A stretch of 64,000 nucleotides of DNA from Sialis fuliginosa (GCA_961205875.1 OY540813.1:30847001-30911000), one strand, 5' to 3'; positions 1 through 11,172 are shown, counted from the stretch's first letter. Program-made: numbers and translations. Notes: generated from the sequence alone by a model not told the origin.

Positions 1-7
1 GGAAATT

Positions 8-335
8 TAACATGGGGGCAATTAGAAGTATTGTAGTAGCCTTTGGTCAAATTTAACGATGTGTGATTGGTGCATTTTGAAATACCGCCACAAAATTTAA
101 TAAAATACTAATTAGTATTTTGTTTTCAAATTTATATCTGCCAAAAAATATTATTATAATTTTATCTAGGATGTTTACTTTAATGTATTTTATTGTTGAA
201 AACAAAATACTGTTGATTAATTTAAAATTTATCAGTTAGTTTCGAGGCGGCATTTCAAAATGCACTAATCACACATCGTTAAATTTGACCAAAGGTTACT
301 ACAACACTTCTAATTGTCCCCATGTTAATCAATTT
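8..335. repeat. Foldback (inverted-repeat) element, about 330 bp
   Basis: The first ~130 bases pair with bases ~205-335: GGGGGCAATTAGAAGTATTG on the left answers CAACACTTCTAATTGTCCCC on the right, and TTTAACGATGTGTGATTGGT answers its near complement. The AT-rich loop lies between. The left end may extend beyond the window. It resembles the other foldbacks here in being almost all arm and little loop. No protein is encoded. Confidence 0.8.
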
Positions 336-344
336 GGAATACAC

Positions 345-644
345 TGTATAAGAAAATAATAAAAAGTAAAAAATAATTGCAAATTGTTACTTGCTAGCAT
401 GTTAACTGCTCGGACACATAATACAGTATATTTGAAATACATTAATAATGCCCATGAGATTGAATGCTCGGACACGTGTATTTTTATTTTTTATTTAGTT
501 TCACCTCCCAAAAGCTAACGTCCCCTTGTAAATAAAAAATAATTCTATAATATATTTCTATATTTTCCAACTTTAGCTGCGACTAAAAAGTATACACCCA
601 ATTTTTTTATTTAGACAGTGTATATAATAAATATTCTTTTTTAG
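345..644 (+). other. Intron part upstream of the gene 1 exon
   Basis: This AT-rich stretch ends in a pyrimidine-rich run and TTTTTTAG at 637-644, a good 3' splice site for the exon that follows. I see no coding sequence in it. Confidence 0.5.
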
Positions 645-1547
645 GAATGGGAAGTATTTGTCAATGAAAAATTATTTTGGGAACGATTGAAAAATTTAGA
701 ATCTAAAATAGCATTGCGTCAAGGATCATCCAGAGGGGGGTGGTTTACATATACAGACCTTCTTTGGTTACTTGACAATGTTGAAGTCTACAATTTATTT
801 CAAACACTATTCACCGTTACATCTGTACTTCTGACGACTTACACTGCAAGTATCATGACAATCATAAGCTCTGTATTAATTGCAAGTCATATTCCTGGTA
901 CTGCTCTAAACAAACACATGACAGCTTTACAGATATCATCTTCTATTGAACCACTAAACGTAGTTAATAAACTCGAAACAAATGAAACAGTTCATGACGA
1001 TCTATCAGAGTTTATCATGAATGATATAAACGAATTTAAGAAATCTATTAGTATTAATAATAATGACAATGTCTCACTTCCAAGTATTAACGTGCCAAAA
1101 ATAACTATTGATCCTGTAAATGTCCTAACTACAAGTATAATTCTTGCTTCATTGACTACAGGCTCAAATAATTACACAAGCGATCTCAAAAATGAAGATT
1201 TGAACAGTACTGAAATTAAGGTACCTAGTTTTATTGGTTGGGATTGGTGGACTAGCGATCTAATGAACTGGCTTTATGAAAAATCTGCACAAGATACTGT
1301 ACCTGATAATTATAATAATAAATATGCAGACGATTCAAAAACTTTTGATTATTGTAAACGAATTGATATGTCTATTGCGAATTGTAAACTGTTAGGCCTT
1401 GAAGATCAAATTAGTAAGGCTACCAGTACTAGAATTCAAGACCAAATAGAAAGTTCATGGCATATTGAGTGGACAGATACGATTGCAAATAATATTTATA
1501 AACCAGAAAATTATATTCCTGTTATACACAGTGGAAAAGCATATTAA
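645..1547 (+). CDS. 3'-terminal exon of an unrecognised membrane protein
   Basis: The exon is open from the acceptor AG at 643-644 to TAA, giving the last 300 residues. It continues upstream of the window, because reading begins in phase 0 (EWEVFVNEKLFWER) with no start codon. Residues ~51-80 are a hydrophobic segment (NLFQTLFTVTSVLLTTYTAS and onward), long enough for one membrane span or a tight hairpin. The basic/aromatic stretch before it (RQGSSRGGWFTYTDLLWLLD) looks conserved. The remaining ~200 residues are polar, Asn/Ser/Thr-rich, with a Trp cluster (GWDWW, residues ~195) and two cysteines near 237-250. I do not recognise the family. Length, balanced composition and a clean acceptor support a real exon. 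Orientation is the same as the MADF gene downstream. Confidence 0.75.
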   Translation, partial: EWEVFVNEKLFWERLKNLESKIALRQGSSRGGWFTYTDLLWLLDNVEVYNLFQTLFTVTSVLLTTYTASIMTIISSVLIASHIPGTALNKHMTALQISSSIEPLNVVNKLETNETVHDDLSEFIMNDINEFKKSISINNNDNVSLPSINVPKITIDPVNVLTTSIILASLTTGSNNYTSDLKNEDLNSTEIKVPSFIGWDWWTSDLMNWLYEKSAQDTVPDNYNNKYADDSKTFDYCKRIDMSIANCKLLGLEDQISKATSTRIQDQIESSWHIEWTDTIANNIYKPENYIPVIHSGKAY

Positions 1548-1795
1548 ATATTACACTACAATCATTAAAATATGCATTTATTTTTTACAGTACAGACATA
1601 TTTTGTAAAATTAATAAAATGTTACAATCCTAAAATAATGCTGTTATTGTTTAACATAATAATGAACATTTTATCTTTCATTCATTAATATAAAAAATAA
1701 ACAAAAATAAAAAATATTATTTTTCTATGTATTTAAAGTTTAAATGAAGTCTGTACAACTAATGGCCCACAGTAACCATCTAAAGTAGTCTGCAG
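1548..1795 (+). other. Probable 3' UTR of gene 1
   Basis: AATAAA occurs at 1613-1618, about 65 bases after the stop, so cleavage would fall near 1630-1640. The rest up to the next transposon is AT-rich with no further feature. Confidence 0.5.
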
Positions 1796-2046
1796 CAGTG
1801 GTGACGCGAGGGGGAGAGGGGGGTAACTCTGATACCTATACCATAATAATGCATCCTGCTTCCCGAAAAAAATTTCATAGATGCAATTGGCTGATCTTTT
1901 TTTGTTGTCAGTTCAATTTTGATGCCTCCAAAAAATTACTTTTGCACTCTTGTGCAGTTTTTTTTTGTCTTTGTCACTAATCCTCATCAAACTTTTCTTC
2001 CTCATTTTGGCACCTGAGGTGCCCCCTCCCCCCTAATCCACCACTG
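1796..2046. mobile_element. Small TIR element, hAT-MITE-like
   Basis: It begins CAGTGGTGACGCGAGGGGG and ends CCCCCTAATCCACCACTG, so the outer CAGTGGTG/CACCACTG pairs. G-rich near the left end and C-rich near the right end is typical of the CAGTGGYG group of hAT MITEs. I see no target duplication. A 60-codon open frame inside is fortuitous. Confidence 0.65.
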
Positions 2047-2790
2047 CAATATCTAGCTCAATTTAAACTGGTAAAACAGTTGTATTCAGCATGAAATTAG
2101 TTTTTCAAAAACCTGTAAAAAGTAATAAAAACAATTTGATGAAATACATTTGACCTTACTGCTAGCTGTTAAATGCTACAGAAAGTATTCATATCTGTCA
2201 TCAAAACAAGGAGAAAACCCATACAAAATTGCTTTTATTCATTCTCTAAAACATTCCCTGGTCTTTCAAAGCTGAGATACCCTAACAAATCCTAAAAATC
2301 ACTTTCTAGTCTAAATTACCCCCTTAAAACAGAAAAAAGGATATGAAAATATTGTGTTTTTTCCAGATATTTGTGATTATTCTGTATATTCAAAGCAAGG
2401 CGTTTGTAACAATATAATAATTTGTGTTTTTCATTAGTTACTGTGGCAATTTTTATTGAACTAAAGTTGTACAGGCTTGGTTAAACATAAAAAAGAAATG
2501 AAAATATTTATGTTGTAGTATTTTGTGTAATTCAATATAAGAATGTATGTTTATTTAATGGGCATATCTGAAAATGTACTAACTAAAAGTGCAAATAAAA
2601 TGTAAAAAATGTACAATTGTTTTTTATTTATACGCATTTCATTTCGAATTAATTGTAATCGTTGATTTTGAAATTACGAAATTTTATTTTTTATTAAAGG
2701 ACACCCCAATTTGTGTACGTAAATTACATCTCGACTAGGTTTCTTCAAATGAAGTAGGTAAAACACAATTTTTTTTAAATCACTTGTCAT
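2047..2790. other. No recognisable feature
   Basis: AT-rich intergenic sequence. Stop codons break all frames, and I see no repeat ends. Confidence 0.5.
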
Positions 2791-2955
2791 AAACCCAACA
2801 ATAATGCAAAGAATGTATTATGCGAGATACTATAGAGTAAAAAGAGAGGGAATGTGTTGAAAATACTGTGAAACGCATTCAAGGCCGTAAACAAATCAAC
2901 AAACACGGATCCTCTCTTTATATCGAATAATACATTCTCTGCATTATTATCAGGT
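2791..2955. repeat. Short imperfect hairpin, about 165 bp
   Basis: AATAATGCAAAGAATGTATT at ~2800 pairs with AATACATTCTCTGCATTATT at ~2932. The loop holds GAGAGGGAATG and GATCCTCTC, which also pair loosely. Probably a MITE remnant. Confidence 0.6.
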
Positions 2956-3366
2956 TTATCGCCTCAACATATCGTAAGTTTTGTGGTTGAATTACTTAAT
3001 GATACATCTGATTGTAATTGATTTCTTTATTTTGGTATCCCACATTTTGGACAGTGCATAGCTAGGGGGTTGGCAAAACCGGTCCATGCCAGAGGTGTAA
3101 GGTTCATGAGGGCGCCAAAATGAGATAGAAGAGCTTTATGAGGTGTAAAAATCGACATGAGAATGAAAAAAAGATCTATTCAGCAGTCCACTTTAAGGAG
3201 CACCATGACAATGAAAAAAGGTATTCAATAACATACGTGGCGGGGGGCTTTTTTAGTTTTCGCCGGAGGCGCAGCGACCTCTAGGTTTTGAAACTCCTTA
3301 TAACTACCTAATAGAGACCGGCTCGATAGTCTGGACTCTGGATCGACCCTTTTTTGTTTGTCATTA
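2956..3366. other. Degraded transposon ends
   Basis: CAGTGCATAGCTAGGGGG at 3053 resembles the 5' end of CAGTGGCGTAGCTAGGGGG-type hAT elements. Bases ~3312-3351 (GACCGGCTCGATAGTCTGGA) match half of the palindromic element at 27959-28163. Neither is complete. Confidence 0.5.
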
Positions 3367-4487
3367 CAGGTATTCCTCGACTTACGACCAATATAGGTTC
3401 CCAGACATCAGTCGTAAGTCGAGTTTCATAAAAAAATAATAAACAACAGCAAAAAGATTATTAGATAAGCAAGCCATACACGTTACGATATACTTGCGCA
3501 AGTTTAGACTTGCACAAGTATAACGTTATTCGAGAGTGACCACAGACGGCTCAAGTAACACACCTGGCTTTGCGGTAATGGCATCCATTGATGATGCTTT
3601 AGCAATAGTTGGCTTAATATTTGCTCCAAAAAAAAAACGAAAAGAAAAACTATACGGTGTAAAGACTGGTTAATAAAAAGAGAGCATTATTCGCACATCA
3701 TTACATATAAATGAAATATGTTAATTAATGTATTTATGAAAAATAAATAAATCTGGTAAGGAGTTTTTTTTTATTATTTGCAGATCAATTTATTAAATGA
3801 ATTGAAATTTGCACCCAAAGACTGGCATAACTGTTTATTTATTATTTTTCACCCCTATTGTGATAGTCTTAATTTTTTATTTGCTAAATACATGGTTCAT
3901 TTCTGTAAATATTTATAAATTCTTTCAAATTCTCTCAAACTCCACGTCTCTCATTCGTAATTTTGGCGCAAAATCGACCGCAGGACGTGCATACAAGCAG
4001 GCGGCTAGGATACCACTGAAACTTCAAACGCGGCATGCCACACACGTTCAAGCGTTCAAGGTTCAAGTAAACTTGGGCAAACGTAGGTTTGCACAAGTTT
4101 CGGAATCGAAAATTGAAACTTTTTAAAACTTGTACAAGTCTAGAAATTTGCGCAAAAATCTTCCCACACACGTTACTAAAGCAAGTCTACATTTGCGCAA
4201 GTATATCGTAACGTGTGTGGCTGCCATTACAAAATTCAAATTCATAGTTCAATCTTTATTCAAAATTATAATAAAAATATGTATGTACCTATACATATTA
4301 TTATATTTTATGAGATTTAATTTACATATTTACATAACCGCGTAATTTTTTTCAAAAAATTCTATTGTTGACAAATAATTGTTGATTGTTGTTATTTGAT
4401 TCAATTGTTTAATTTGATTTATTTTGTGATTATGTGAAGTTAAAAATTCGGACGTAAGTGCGAACCGTCGTAAGTCGAGGAAATCTG
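3367..4487. mobile_element. pogo/Tigger-like TIR element with TA duplication
   Basis: The left end CAGGTATTCCTCGACTTACG and the right end CGTAAGTCGAGGAAATCTG are inverted copies, each flanked by TA (3365-3366 and 4488-4489). TA targeting and a CAG...CTCGACTTACGA terminus fit the Tc1/mariner superfamily, pogo/Tigger branch. No transposase is left, and a second TIR element sits inside it (3473-4221). Confidence 0.7.
3473..4221. mobile_element. Nested TIR element (GCCATACACGTTACGATATA)
   Basis: GCCATACACGTTACGATATA at the left pairs with TATATCGTAACGTGTGTGGC at the right; pairing runs about 30 bp into TTGCGCAA. It lies inside the pogo-like element, so it arrived later. Open frames of 70-105 codons in it overlap on both strands and look non-coding. 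The superfamily is unknown to me. Confidence 0.65.
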
Positions 4488-4509
4488 TACTTCTTTATAT
4501 TACTTTACA

Positions 4510-4760
4510 TAGGATGACCAGATTTTAGTTTTTGTAAATCCTGACATGTAAATGACGACCCCTTTTTTATTTTATTTTATCCTTTTTATTTTTATTTTCA
4601 TAAAATTTATCAAAAATTTACTACCCTAATCTGCACTTTTGAGCCCCTTGCTTTATTTTTGACGACCTTTTTTTTTAGTCATCATAATTTTTGCAAAACC
4701 CGGAGAAATTGTACCGAAACCCTGAGACTCCGGGTCAAAACCTAAGACCTGGTCACCCTA
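4510..4760. mobile_element. hAT-like MITE, family TAGGRTGACCAG, copy 1
   Basis: Termini TAGGATGACCAG and CTGGTCACCCTA are flanked by a perfect 8 bp duplication ACTTTACA (4502-4509 and 4761-4768). 251 bp, no coding capacity. A second copy in the opposite orientation is at 9266-9531. Confidence 0.9.
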
Positions 4761-4768
4761 ACTTTACA

Positions 4769-5479
4769 GCAAAATTTTAAATGTAAAATAAGTTGAGCCA
4801 TTATAACATAAAACACCTTATTACAGTCCTGTAACGATGAGGTGAGCTCTCGACTCTAGCGTGCACTGGTATCGTGTGTTATCGGTAGTGGCCGTATGCG
4901 TTCGGGCGAGCTCGTGCGTGATGCTACACAATTGAATCGAAGTTGATGCTTGTTCTAAATATGTCCGTACGTACGCGAACGGGTAACTCGAACGGTATAT
5001 AACCTGAATTAATTTTCCATTTTATATAAAAATTAAATAGTATACAAACTATGTGTTTGTTTTATGATGGACTGCAGTTATTGCAGTTTAACATTTACAC
5101 ACTTTAGTTTCGTATCATAGTGATTTTAGTAATAAAATTGAATGTTCTATTTAATACTCGAAAGATACTTGTGCGAGTGTCAAAAATATTTTTTGTATTA
5201 ATGTGATTACATACTTACAGGATAATTGTACCTTTTATCAAGTGTTATAAACTAAACATATTTATTTATTTGAAAATGTATATAAAAATATAAGTGTGAA
5301 TCATTTTCATTTTATCAGTGAGAGTGGACAGGAGCGGATTCAAATATTTTAAATATTACTAAGTATTTTATTAGGTTATAGAAAACGCTGTATAAAAAAA
5401 TTCCGAATAATTCAAAGCAAATAATATTCCAAAATACATAAAGTCTACATTTTAAACTAAAATGATTGATTAAAATAAA
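4769..5479 (+). promoter_or_regulatory. Promoter-like region and 5' UTR of the MADF gene
   Basis: Between ~4835 and 5000 the sequence is much richer in CG dinucleotides than its surroundings (ATGCGTTCGGGCGAGCTCGT, CCGTACGTACGCGAACGGGT). A TATA-like GGTATATAACC follows at ~4993. Further downstream ATCAGTGAG at ~5317 could be an initiator. The start site itself cannot be fixed from sequence. The start codon context is AAAATAAAATGACT, with an in-frame stop just upstream. Confidence 0.45.
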
Positions 5480-5905
5480 ATGACTGGATCGTTAAGATTA
5501 AGAGGAAATATTAAATCGTTTATAAATTTAAATGAGCAAGAGTCACCTTCGAGTATACCGATGCGTTGGAACGACGAAAAAAATATTAAATTCATTCTTC
5601 TTTATAAAGAACAGTCATGCCTTTGGCAAATGGACTCTCTTTCATACAAAGATAAAGAACAAAGAGAAATCGCCTTACAAAAAATCGTTGAAGAAATGGG
5701 AATACCAGGATTCGAAGTACCTGACGTTAAAATCAAAATAAAGAATTTAAGATCGCATTATTGCCAAGAATTGAAAAAAATCAAAGACTCGAGATTGAAA
5801 AATCCGAATTCAACGTATAAACCAACACTTATTTGGTTTGAATTAATAGATGAGTTTTTAAGACCTTATGTTCACAGAAGTGGTGCATCTACAAAAGTTT
5901 CAAAG
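5480..5905 (+). CDS. MADF-domain protein, exon 1 of 2
   Basis: This exon encodes residues 1-142. Residues ~33-128 form a MADF (Myb/SANT-like) domain, with the family marks LLYKEQSCLW near the start, helix 2 (KEQREIALQKIVEEMG), the VKIKIKNLRSHYCQELKKI core and the closing YKPTLIWFELIDEFLRPYV. MADF proteins are mostly DNA-binding transcription regulators and a few are chromatin or dorsal-ventral factors; the target here is unknown. The exon ends AAG|GTAAAT, a good donor in phase 0, and joins in frame to the acidic/BESS exon at 9664. The start is the first ATG after an in-frame stop. A second, shorter frame overlapping this exon is a shadow. Confidence 0.92.
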
Positions 5906-6479
5906 GTAAATTGGTTAATATGGATCTAGAAACTGATTTATAGTTCATGGAAATCTGCACGCAGTTAATTTTTTACTAACAATAAATAAAATTAAAATAA
6001 GTAGATACCGTCCAGTGGCGGGTTATACAGTAGACACTTTAGGTAACTACCTAGAGGCCCGAGGTAAAAGGGGCCCCCAAATAGATGGTTTTGTTTTAGA
6101 TTAAAGCAATTGTAAAATGTGTTATTTAACATTAAAAAATGTTTCTTCAAAAATAAAAAATACAATTTTTTTTATGGGGACCTGGATTTTTTATTCTGCC
6201 TGCTGGTACTGTCATAGGGGACTACTTTGATAACAACTTCTATCGTTGACTTGAATTGAAATATCTCTTGACTTTTTTTTATGTAGGTATTATTTTATAG
6301 TCATTTAGTAATTTCTTTATATTGGTGTCATGGCGCGTTCTTGTACTAATGAGGTATTTTTTATTTTCTCATTTTTATTCTTAGATCATATACTATTCAA
6401 ATCTGCTTCAAAATGATATGGCTATCAAAATGATTCCTATGCATGGTGTAATAGTCCAGGCTATGGAGGCTTAAACAGA

Positions 6480-8332
6480 TTATTTTTGCGTACAGTTTTA
6501 ATACTTGCAGGATATGTTACAAAAGTAGTGTAGAATAATACCCTAAGTTTGCTTCGATTTTGGTTGTCCGCGACAGGAGTTAACTATGGTTAAATTGCAA
6601 AATTCTTCAGATTTTCTGATTTTTGCTAAATAGCGGTCTAAATAAATATTATACAAAAAAAAGTTTTTAATAAAAGTTATTCGTTACAAAATTCCCTACA
6701 ACCTCCATTTTGAAAAAAAATTAAAAATTCATTTGTTTATCCGCTACGCTGATTAAAATGGCGGAAAACACACTTTTTTTAAGCTGTAATAAATATACAG
6801 GCTGGGGCATTTAAAGTGTTATAGTTGATTATCTCAGAACCATCGCATATTTGAAAAAAATGTTTCAACCAAAAAATGTTTGGTTGTAAGGGGGTAATCG
6901 AATAGTAATATTTATTTGCTGTTTTAAAGTGGCCTTCAAGGATATTTGATGGTCAACACCATTTTTTTAAATAGGAACTTATAGTTTTTATTCAGTAATC
7001 TTATTCTACGTAAAAAAACACGAATCTTTCATTGAAAACTTTTTTTTGAACAACCCAAGCTTTCCAAGGTATCTAACAAAATAATTTGAGATTTTGAACT
7101 TTTAAGAATTTTTTACTCAGAAACCACAAACTTTAGAAAAAAAGTACAGGATACACAAAATATTTATTTTGGTCTAATAAAGCGTGGAGAATTATTTTAA
7201 AAATTTTAAAAACTTTTAAAAACTTTTTCTATTTATTTTATTTTAGCAAAAACAAAAAAAAGTACGAAATGTTAAAAAAAATCTAGAATAATTCTCCAAG
7301 TTTCATTACACCAAAATAAACATTTTTTGTATCTTGTACTTTTTTTCTAAAGTTTATGGTTTCTGAGTAAAAAATTCTTGAAAATTCAAAATCTCGAATT
7401 ATTTTGTTAGATACCTTGGAAAGCTTGGGTTGTTCAAAAAAAAGTTTTCAATGAAAGATTCGTATTTTTTCACGTAAAATAAGATTACTAAATAAAAACT
7501 ATAGGTTCCTATTTAAAAAAATGATGTTGACCTTCAAATATCCTTGCAGGCTACGTTAAAATAGCAAATAAATGATTCGATTACCCCCTTACAACCAAAC
7601 ATTTTTTGATTGAAATATTTTTTTCAAATATGCGATGGTTCTGAGATAATCAACTGTAACACTTTAAATGCCCCACTCTGTATATAATGGTTCTATGAAA
7701 CAATTGAATTGGTTTAAAATAATAAAAAACTCAACATTAAGATTTTAATGTAACCTTTTGCCAAATAATTGAAATTTTTTACTTTTTATGGTGGGAGTCG
7801 ATTATATAAGTCTTTGAGAACACAAACAGTTGTACAAAAATAAAAGTTTTACAAAATTTTTTATTGTTAATCAAAGACAAACATGATTCTATTATTAACA
7901 ATTTAATAAAACAAAAATTATTGAAGATATCAGGTCCTAATTTTCAGTGAATGTTCTGTACTACAGAATGTTTATTTTCCAGAGGTATCAACTTAAAAAA
8001 CGTTAAACTTTATTATTTATTACAGCTTTAAGTGTGTTTTCAGCCATTTAAATCAGTGTAGCGGATAAACAAATGATTTTTTTAATTTTTTTCAAAATGG
8101 AGGTTGTAGGGAATTTTGTAGTGTATAACTTTTATTAAAAACTGTTTTTTATATAATACTTATTTAGACCGCTATTTAGCAAAAATCAGACAATCTGAAG
8201 AATTTTGCAATTTAATAATTGAACCATGGTTCTCCTGTCGCGGACAACCAAAATCGGAACAAACTTAGGGTATTATTCTACACCGCTTTTGTAACATATC
8301 CTGTAAGTATTAAAATGGTACGCAAAAATGTC
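6480..8332. repeat. Foldback element B, 1.85 kb, with another foldback inserted
   Basis: Left arm ~6480-6795 and right arm ~8018-8332 are inverted copies: GATTTTGGTTGTCCGCGACA on the left answers TGTCGCGGACAACCAAAATC on the right. The loop originally was about 340 bp (7683-8018, AT-rich, no protein). Foldback A1 (6796-7682) is inserted at the inner edge of the left arm. Transcribed with the MADF intron, the arms would form a long double-stranded stem. Confidence 0.85.
6796..7682. repeat. Foldback family A, copy 1 (nested)
   Basis: The ends TACAGGCTGGGGCATTTAAA and TTTAAATGCCCCACTCTGTA are inverted, flanked by TA on each side. The arms are ~430 bp each, nearly identical, and meet at a short loop near 7240. 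Further copies lie at 33935-34795 and 36046-36747. Confidence 0.88.
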
Positions 8333-8506
8333 TATAGAAAACTGAGACAAATTGGAAAATTTTCAAAAAAATATTTTTTGGTTTCGAATTTTGAACAACT
8401 CTCACTCAAGAACTATTAGTTTTAGGTATAGGTAATAATAACCATTCTTATAGCAAATTTTCTTATCTGTAAAATTGATTTTGTTCATTTTTGCTCTATC
8501 GATACT

Positions 8507-8957
8507 TCTATACTAATATTATAAATGCGAAAGTGTGTTTGTCTGTTTGTTACCTTTTCACGGCTAAATCGCAGAACCGATCTTGATGAAATTTGGCAGT
8601 GAGATTGATTGCATCCCGAGGATGGACATAGGCTACTTTATATCTCGAAAATTCAACCCCTAATGAATTGCAAGGGGGTGGAAAATTTTTAATTTTTTTT
8701 AGTAATTAATATTTTACTCCCCGTTACATATGAAGGAAGTGGTTTTATTCGATCCGGTGGAAAAATACTGCGGGGGTAGGGGAATCAATATATACGATTT
8801 TGTATAATGAAAGAAAACTAAAAATAAGAAAAATTTAATATTTCACCCCCTGTCACGTATGAAGGGTTGTAATTAGTTTTATTCGATCCGGCGGAAAAAA
8901 TGTTATGGGGATGGGGGTTTTGAAATCCACGCGAGCGAAGCCGCGGGTAGCAGCTAG
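8507..8957 (+). mobile_element. Non-autonomous Helitron, copy 1 (full length)
   Basis: It starts TCTATACTAATATTATAAAT, continues with the GCGAAAGTGTGTTTGTCTGT block and the conserved ATCTTGATGAAATTTGGCA, and ends GCCGCGGGTAGCAGCTAG followed by T. A TC 5' start, CTAG 3' end with a GC-rich hairpin just before it and no target duplication are Helitron marks. No Rep/helicase is encoded. Confidence 0.85.
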
Positions 8958-9265
8958 TCTTCATATGTATTTTTAACTGCATTAACGATGTAAGTCTTGC
9001 ATGGCGCGAAAATAATCGAGGCGAATATTAATTTCATTTGTCACCTATAGGAAAATTCTAATTTGAGTGGACTATTGTGAACACTCATATGAAATGCATT
9101 GCTACTGCTAGATGCCAAAATAAGTTTGGGAACCGCTGGTTTATTTATAATAATTAATATACCAAAGCAATGTGACATCGCCTGTACAAAAGGTTGCTGA
9201 GTTTCAATATAATGTAAATAGATCACTTGTTGCTAGTTGCAAGTTGCCTATTTCTTTGGTGTGAG

Positions 9266-9531
9266 TAGGGTGACCAGGTCTCAGGTTTTGACCCGGAGTA
9301 TCAGGGTTTGCATACTGGATCTCCGGGCTCAGGGCTTCGGTGCAATTTCTCCAGTTTTTGCAAAAAATGTTGACGACTAAAAAAAAGGTCGTTAAAAATA
9401 GAGCAGGGGGTGCAAAAGTGCAGATTAGGGTAATAAATTTTATGAAAATAAAAATAAAAAAGATTTAAAAAAATAAAAAAAAGGTCTTCATTTACGTCAG
9501 GGTCTATAAAAACTAAACTCTGGTCACCTTA
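9266..9531. mobile_element. hAT-like MITE, family TAGGRTGACCAG, copy 2
   Basis: Termini TAGGGTGACCAG and CTGGTCACCTTA, with a perfect 8 bp duplication GGTGTGAG (9258-9265 and 9532-9539). It is the 4510-4760 element in opposite orientation and lies only 132 bases before the MADF exon 2. Confidence 0.92.
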
Positions 9532-9663
9532 GGTGTGAGAGCCCACTAGAAATGAAAAGTTGACGCGTATTATGTATATCCAAATATTTCAACAATAATA
9601 ATTTTAGTTGAAATTACACATATACTTACATGCAAATAATTATAACAGATAAATTATTTTTAG

Positions 9664-10047
9664 AATAAAGATATACTCCACAAAGTATTCCATAAAATGG
9701 AAAAATCTCATGACGATGACGACAATAGTAACGAAGACATAGATAGAATAGAGGATGAATACAAGGACGAAATCGAACAGATGTACCAACAACCAGCCAT
9801 AAAACGACGAATAATCAATTCAGACTATACTAATAACAGTCCTTATGGACCAACGATAGTAGACGCTCAAGGAGGCATTACAGAGATAGTGAACGAGAAG
9901 GAAACGGAGTTCGATATATTCGGTAGAGGCATTGCAGCTCAACTGAATAATATGCCTCTTGCTGAAGCGTTAAAACTGCAATTGAAAATACAAACACTCA
10001 TAACTGAAGAAAGGCTCAAACAATTTGAAAACCCATTAGATTTTTAG
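9664..10047 (+). CDS. MADF-BESS protein, exon 2 of 2 (C-terminus)
   Basis: Encodes residues 143-269 and the stop TAG. The acceptor TTTTTAG at 9657-9663 leaves phase 0, matching exon 1; the first in-frame ATG (9697) is internal, not a start. Residues ~159-181 are very acidic (DDDDNSNEDIDRIEDEYKDE), then a short basic patch AIKRRI that could serve nuclear import. Residues ~224-260 (FGRGIAAQLNNMPLAEALKL and the following IQTLITEERL) match the BESS-type C-terminal motif that usually accompanies MADF and mediates protein-protein contact. MADF, acidic linker and BESS is the ordinary architecture and the length is within the family range, so the two exons probably make a complete, intact gene. Confidence 0.92.
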   Translation, partial: NKDILHKVFHKMEKSHDDDDNSNEDIDRIEDEYKDEIEQMYQQPAIKRRIINSDYTNNSPYGPTIVDAQGGITEIVNEKETEFDIFGRGIAAQLNNMPLAEALKLQLKIQTLITEERLKQFENPLDF

Positions 10048-11172
10048 TAGATCGTTCGTAGAAAAATATACAAAACAAAAGAGTGTCAAGATCCTCAGAA
10101 CGAGATTAACACGCATTTTTTTAACCAAACATACAATCAGTTGGCGTAGCTAGGGTTTAAAAAACTGATTAAAATCTGAGATGAGTACTAAAAAGAGGTC
10201 TCATAAACTGATGAATGATGAAATTTTATGAGATGCGCTGTTCAGCACTTCTTTTTAGTCGTTGATTTCTACTTAATGCGTCATCACTAGAGATTGGAAA
10301 AATAGTTTTTCAACTATTGCGTAAAAATGCATTTATTGTAATTTTTATTACATATCTCCACCGTTTTCAGAAAACTGGTTTGATTGAACACAATTTGAAA
10401 TCAACTATTTGCAACTACCCTTCCAACTATGTAGTTTTAAACTATTTGCGACACTTTTTACTGCTTCATTTGCACTAATTATTATTAAATCGTAAAAAAA
10501 CTATTTACCAACTATTTTCCGAAAAAAAAAAATTCAACTAGTAATTATTTCATTGAAAATAACAACTATTTTTCCAATATCTAGTTATCACATACCTATA
10601 CGATTTCATTGGATACATTTGTGATTGTGTTGTCGTTTATATTTAATACATGGCAGATAGCGTAAGCCAAAAACTAATTAGCTTTTGCTCTGGAGCAAAG
10701 TCTTTATAATACCGGGTATTACGGTTTTTTTGTTATTTAAGGACAATACAAAAAATGATGTCACGATTTTGAATAAAACTTAAATACGTTGTTGATATTG
10801 CCTTATATTTTTCAAAATTTCCCTTGATTATAAAAATGGTAGATTGCTGATGTATTAAGGCGGGAAATTCAAAATTATAAAGTTCGAATAAAAAATAGCA
10901 ATACAAAATTAATAGTAAAATAATTTTTCATAAAATACCTACATAATAAAATCTATAAAAAAATAAATCTCGCTATTTTCTTTGAAAATTACATTATGTT
11001 TTCTTGATTTTCTTTTCTGGGGCTCCACGTACAGTCGAGGCCCGAATGCCTTGCAACTTCCTTGTAGCCGACCCTACCAAAGAATCGTATTGGTGACATA
11101 CCTACATTCGAGTACCACTACTAACAATAAGTCTAATTGTAAGCTTTACCAATGTATATACGTACCTGTGTC
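10048..11172. other. Intergenic; no gene seen
   Basis: Covers the 3' UTR of the MADF gene and AT-rich DNA. AGTTGGCGTAGCTAGGGTTT at 10139 resembles a hAT terminus. Bases 10300-10580 repeat the theme AACTATTTNCAACTA (AACTATT occurs at least six times), a loosely periodic stretch. Nothing else is recognisable. Confidence 0.5.

Larger units (their letters stand above)
5906..9663 (+). other. Intron of the MADF gene, 3.76 kb, full of transposons
   Basis: Donor GTAAAT at 5906 and acceptor TTATTTTTAG ending at 9663. It holds a foldback inside a foldback (6480-8332), a Helitron (8507-8957) and a hAT MITE (9266-9531). Bases 6010-6200 look like a degraded CAGTGGCGGGTTATACAG element. No host coding sequence is visible. 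Confidence 0.85.

Noticed and set aside
3809-4345. Overlapping open frames on both strands (71-105 codons)
   Set aside because: They lie within the nested TIR element, mirror each other and show no domain.
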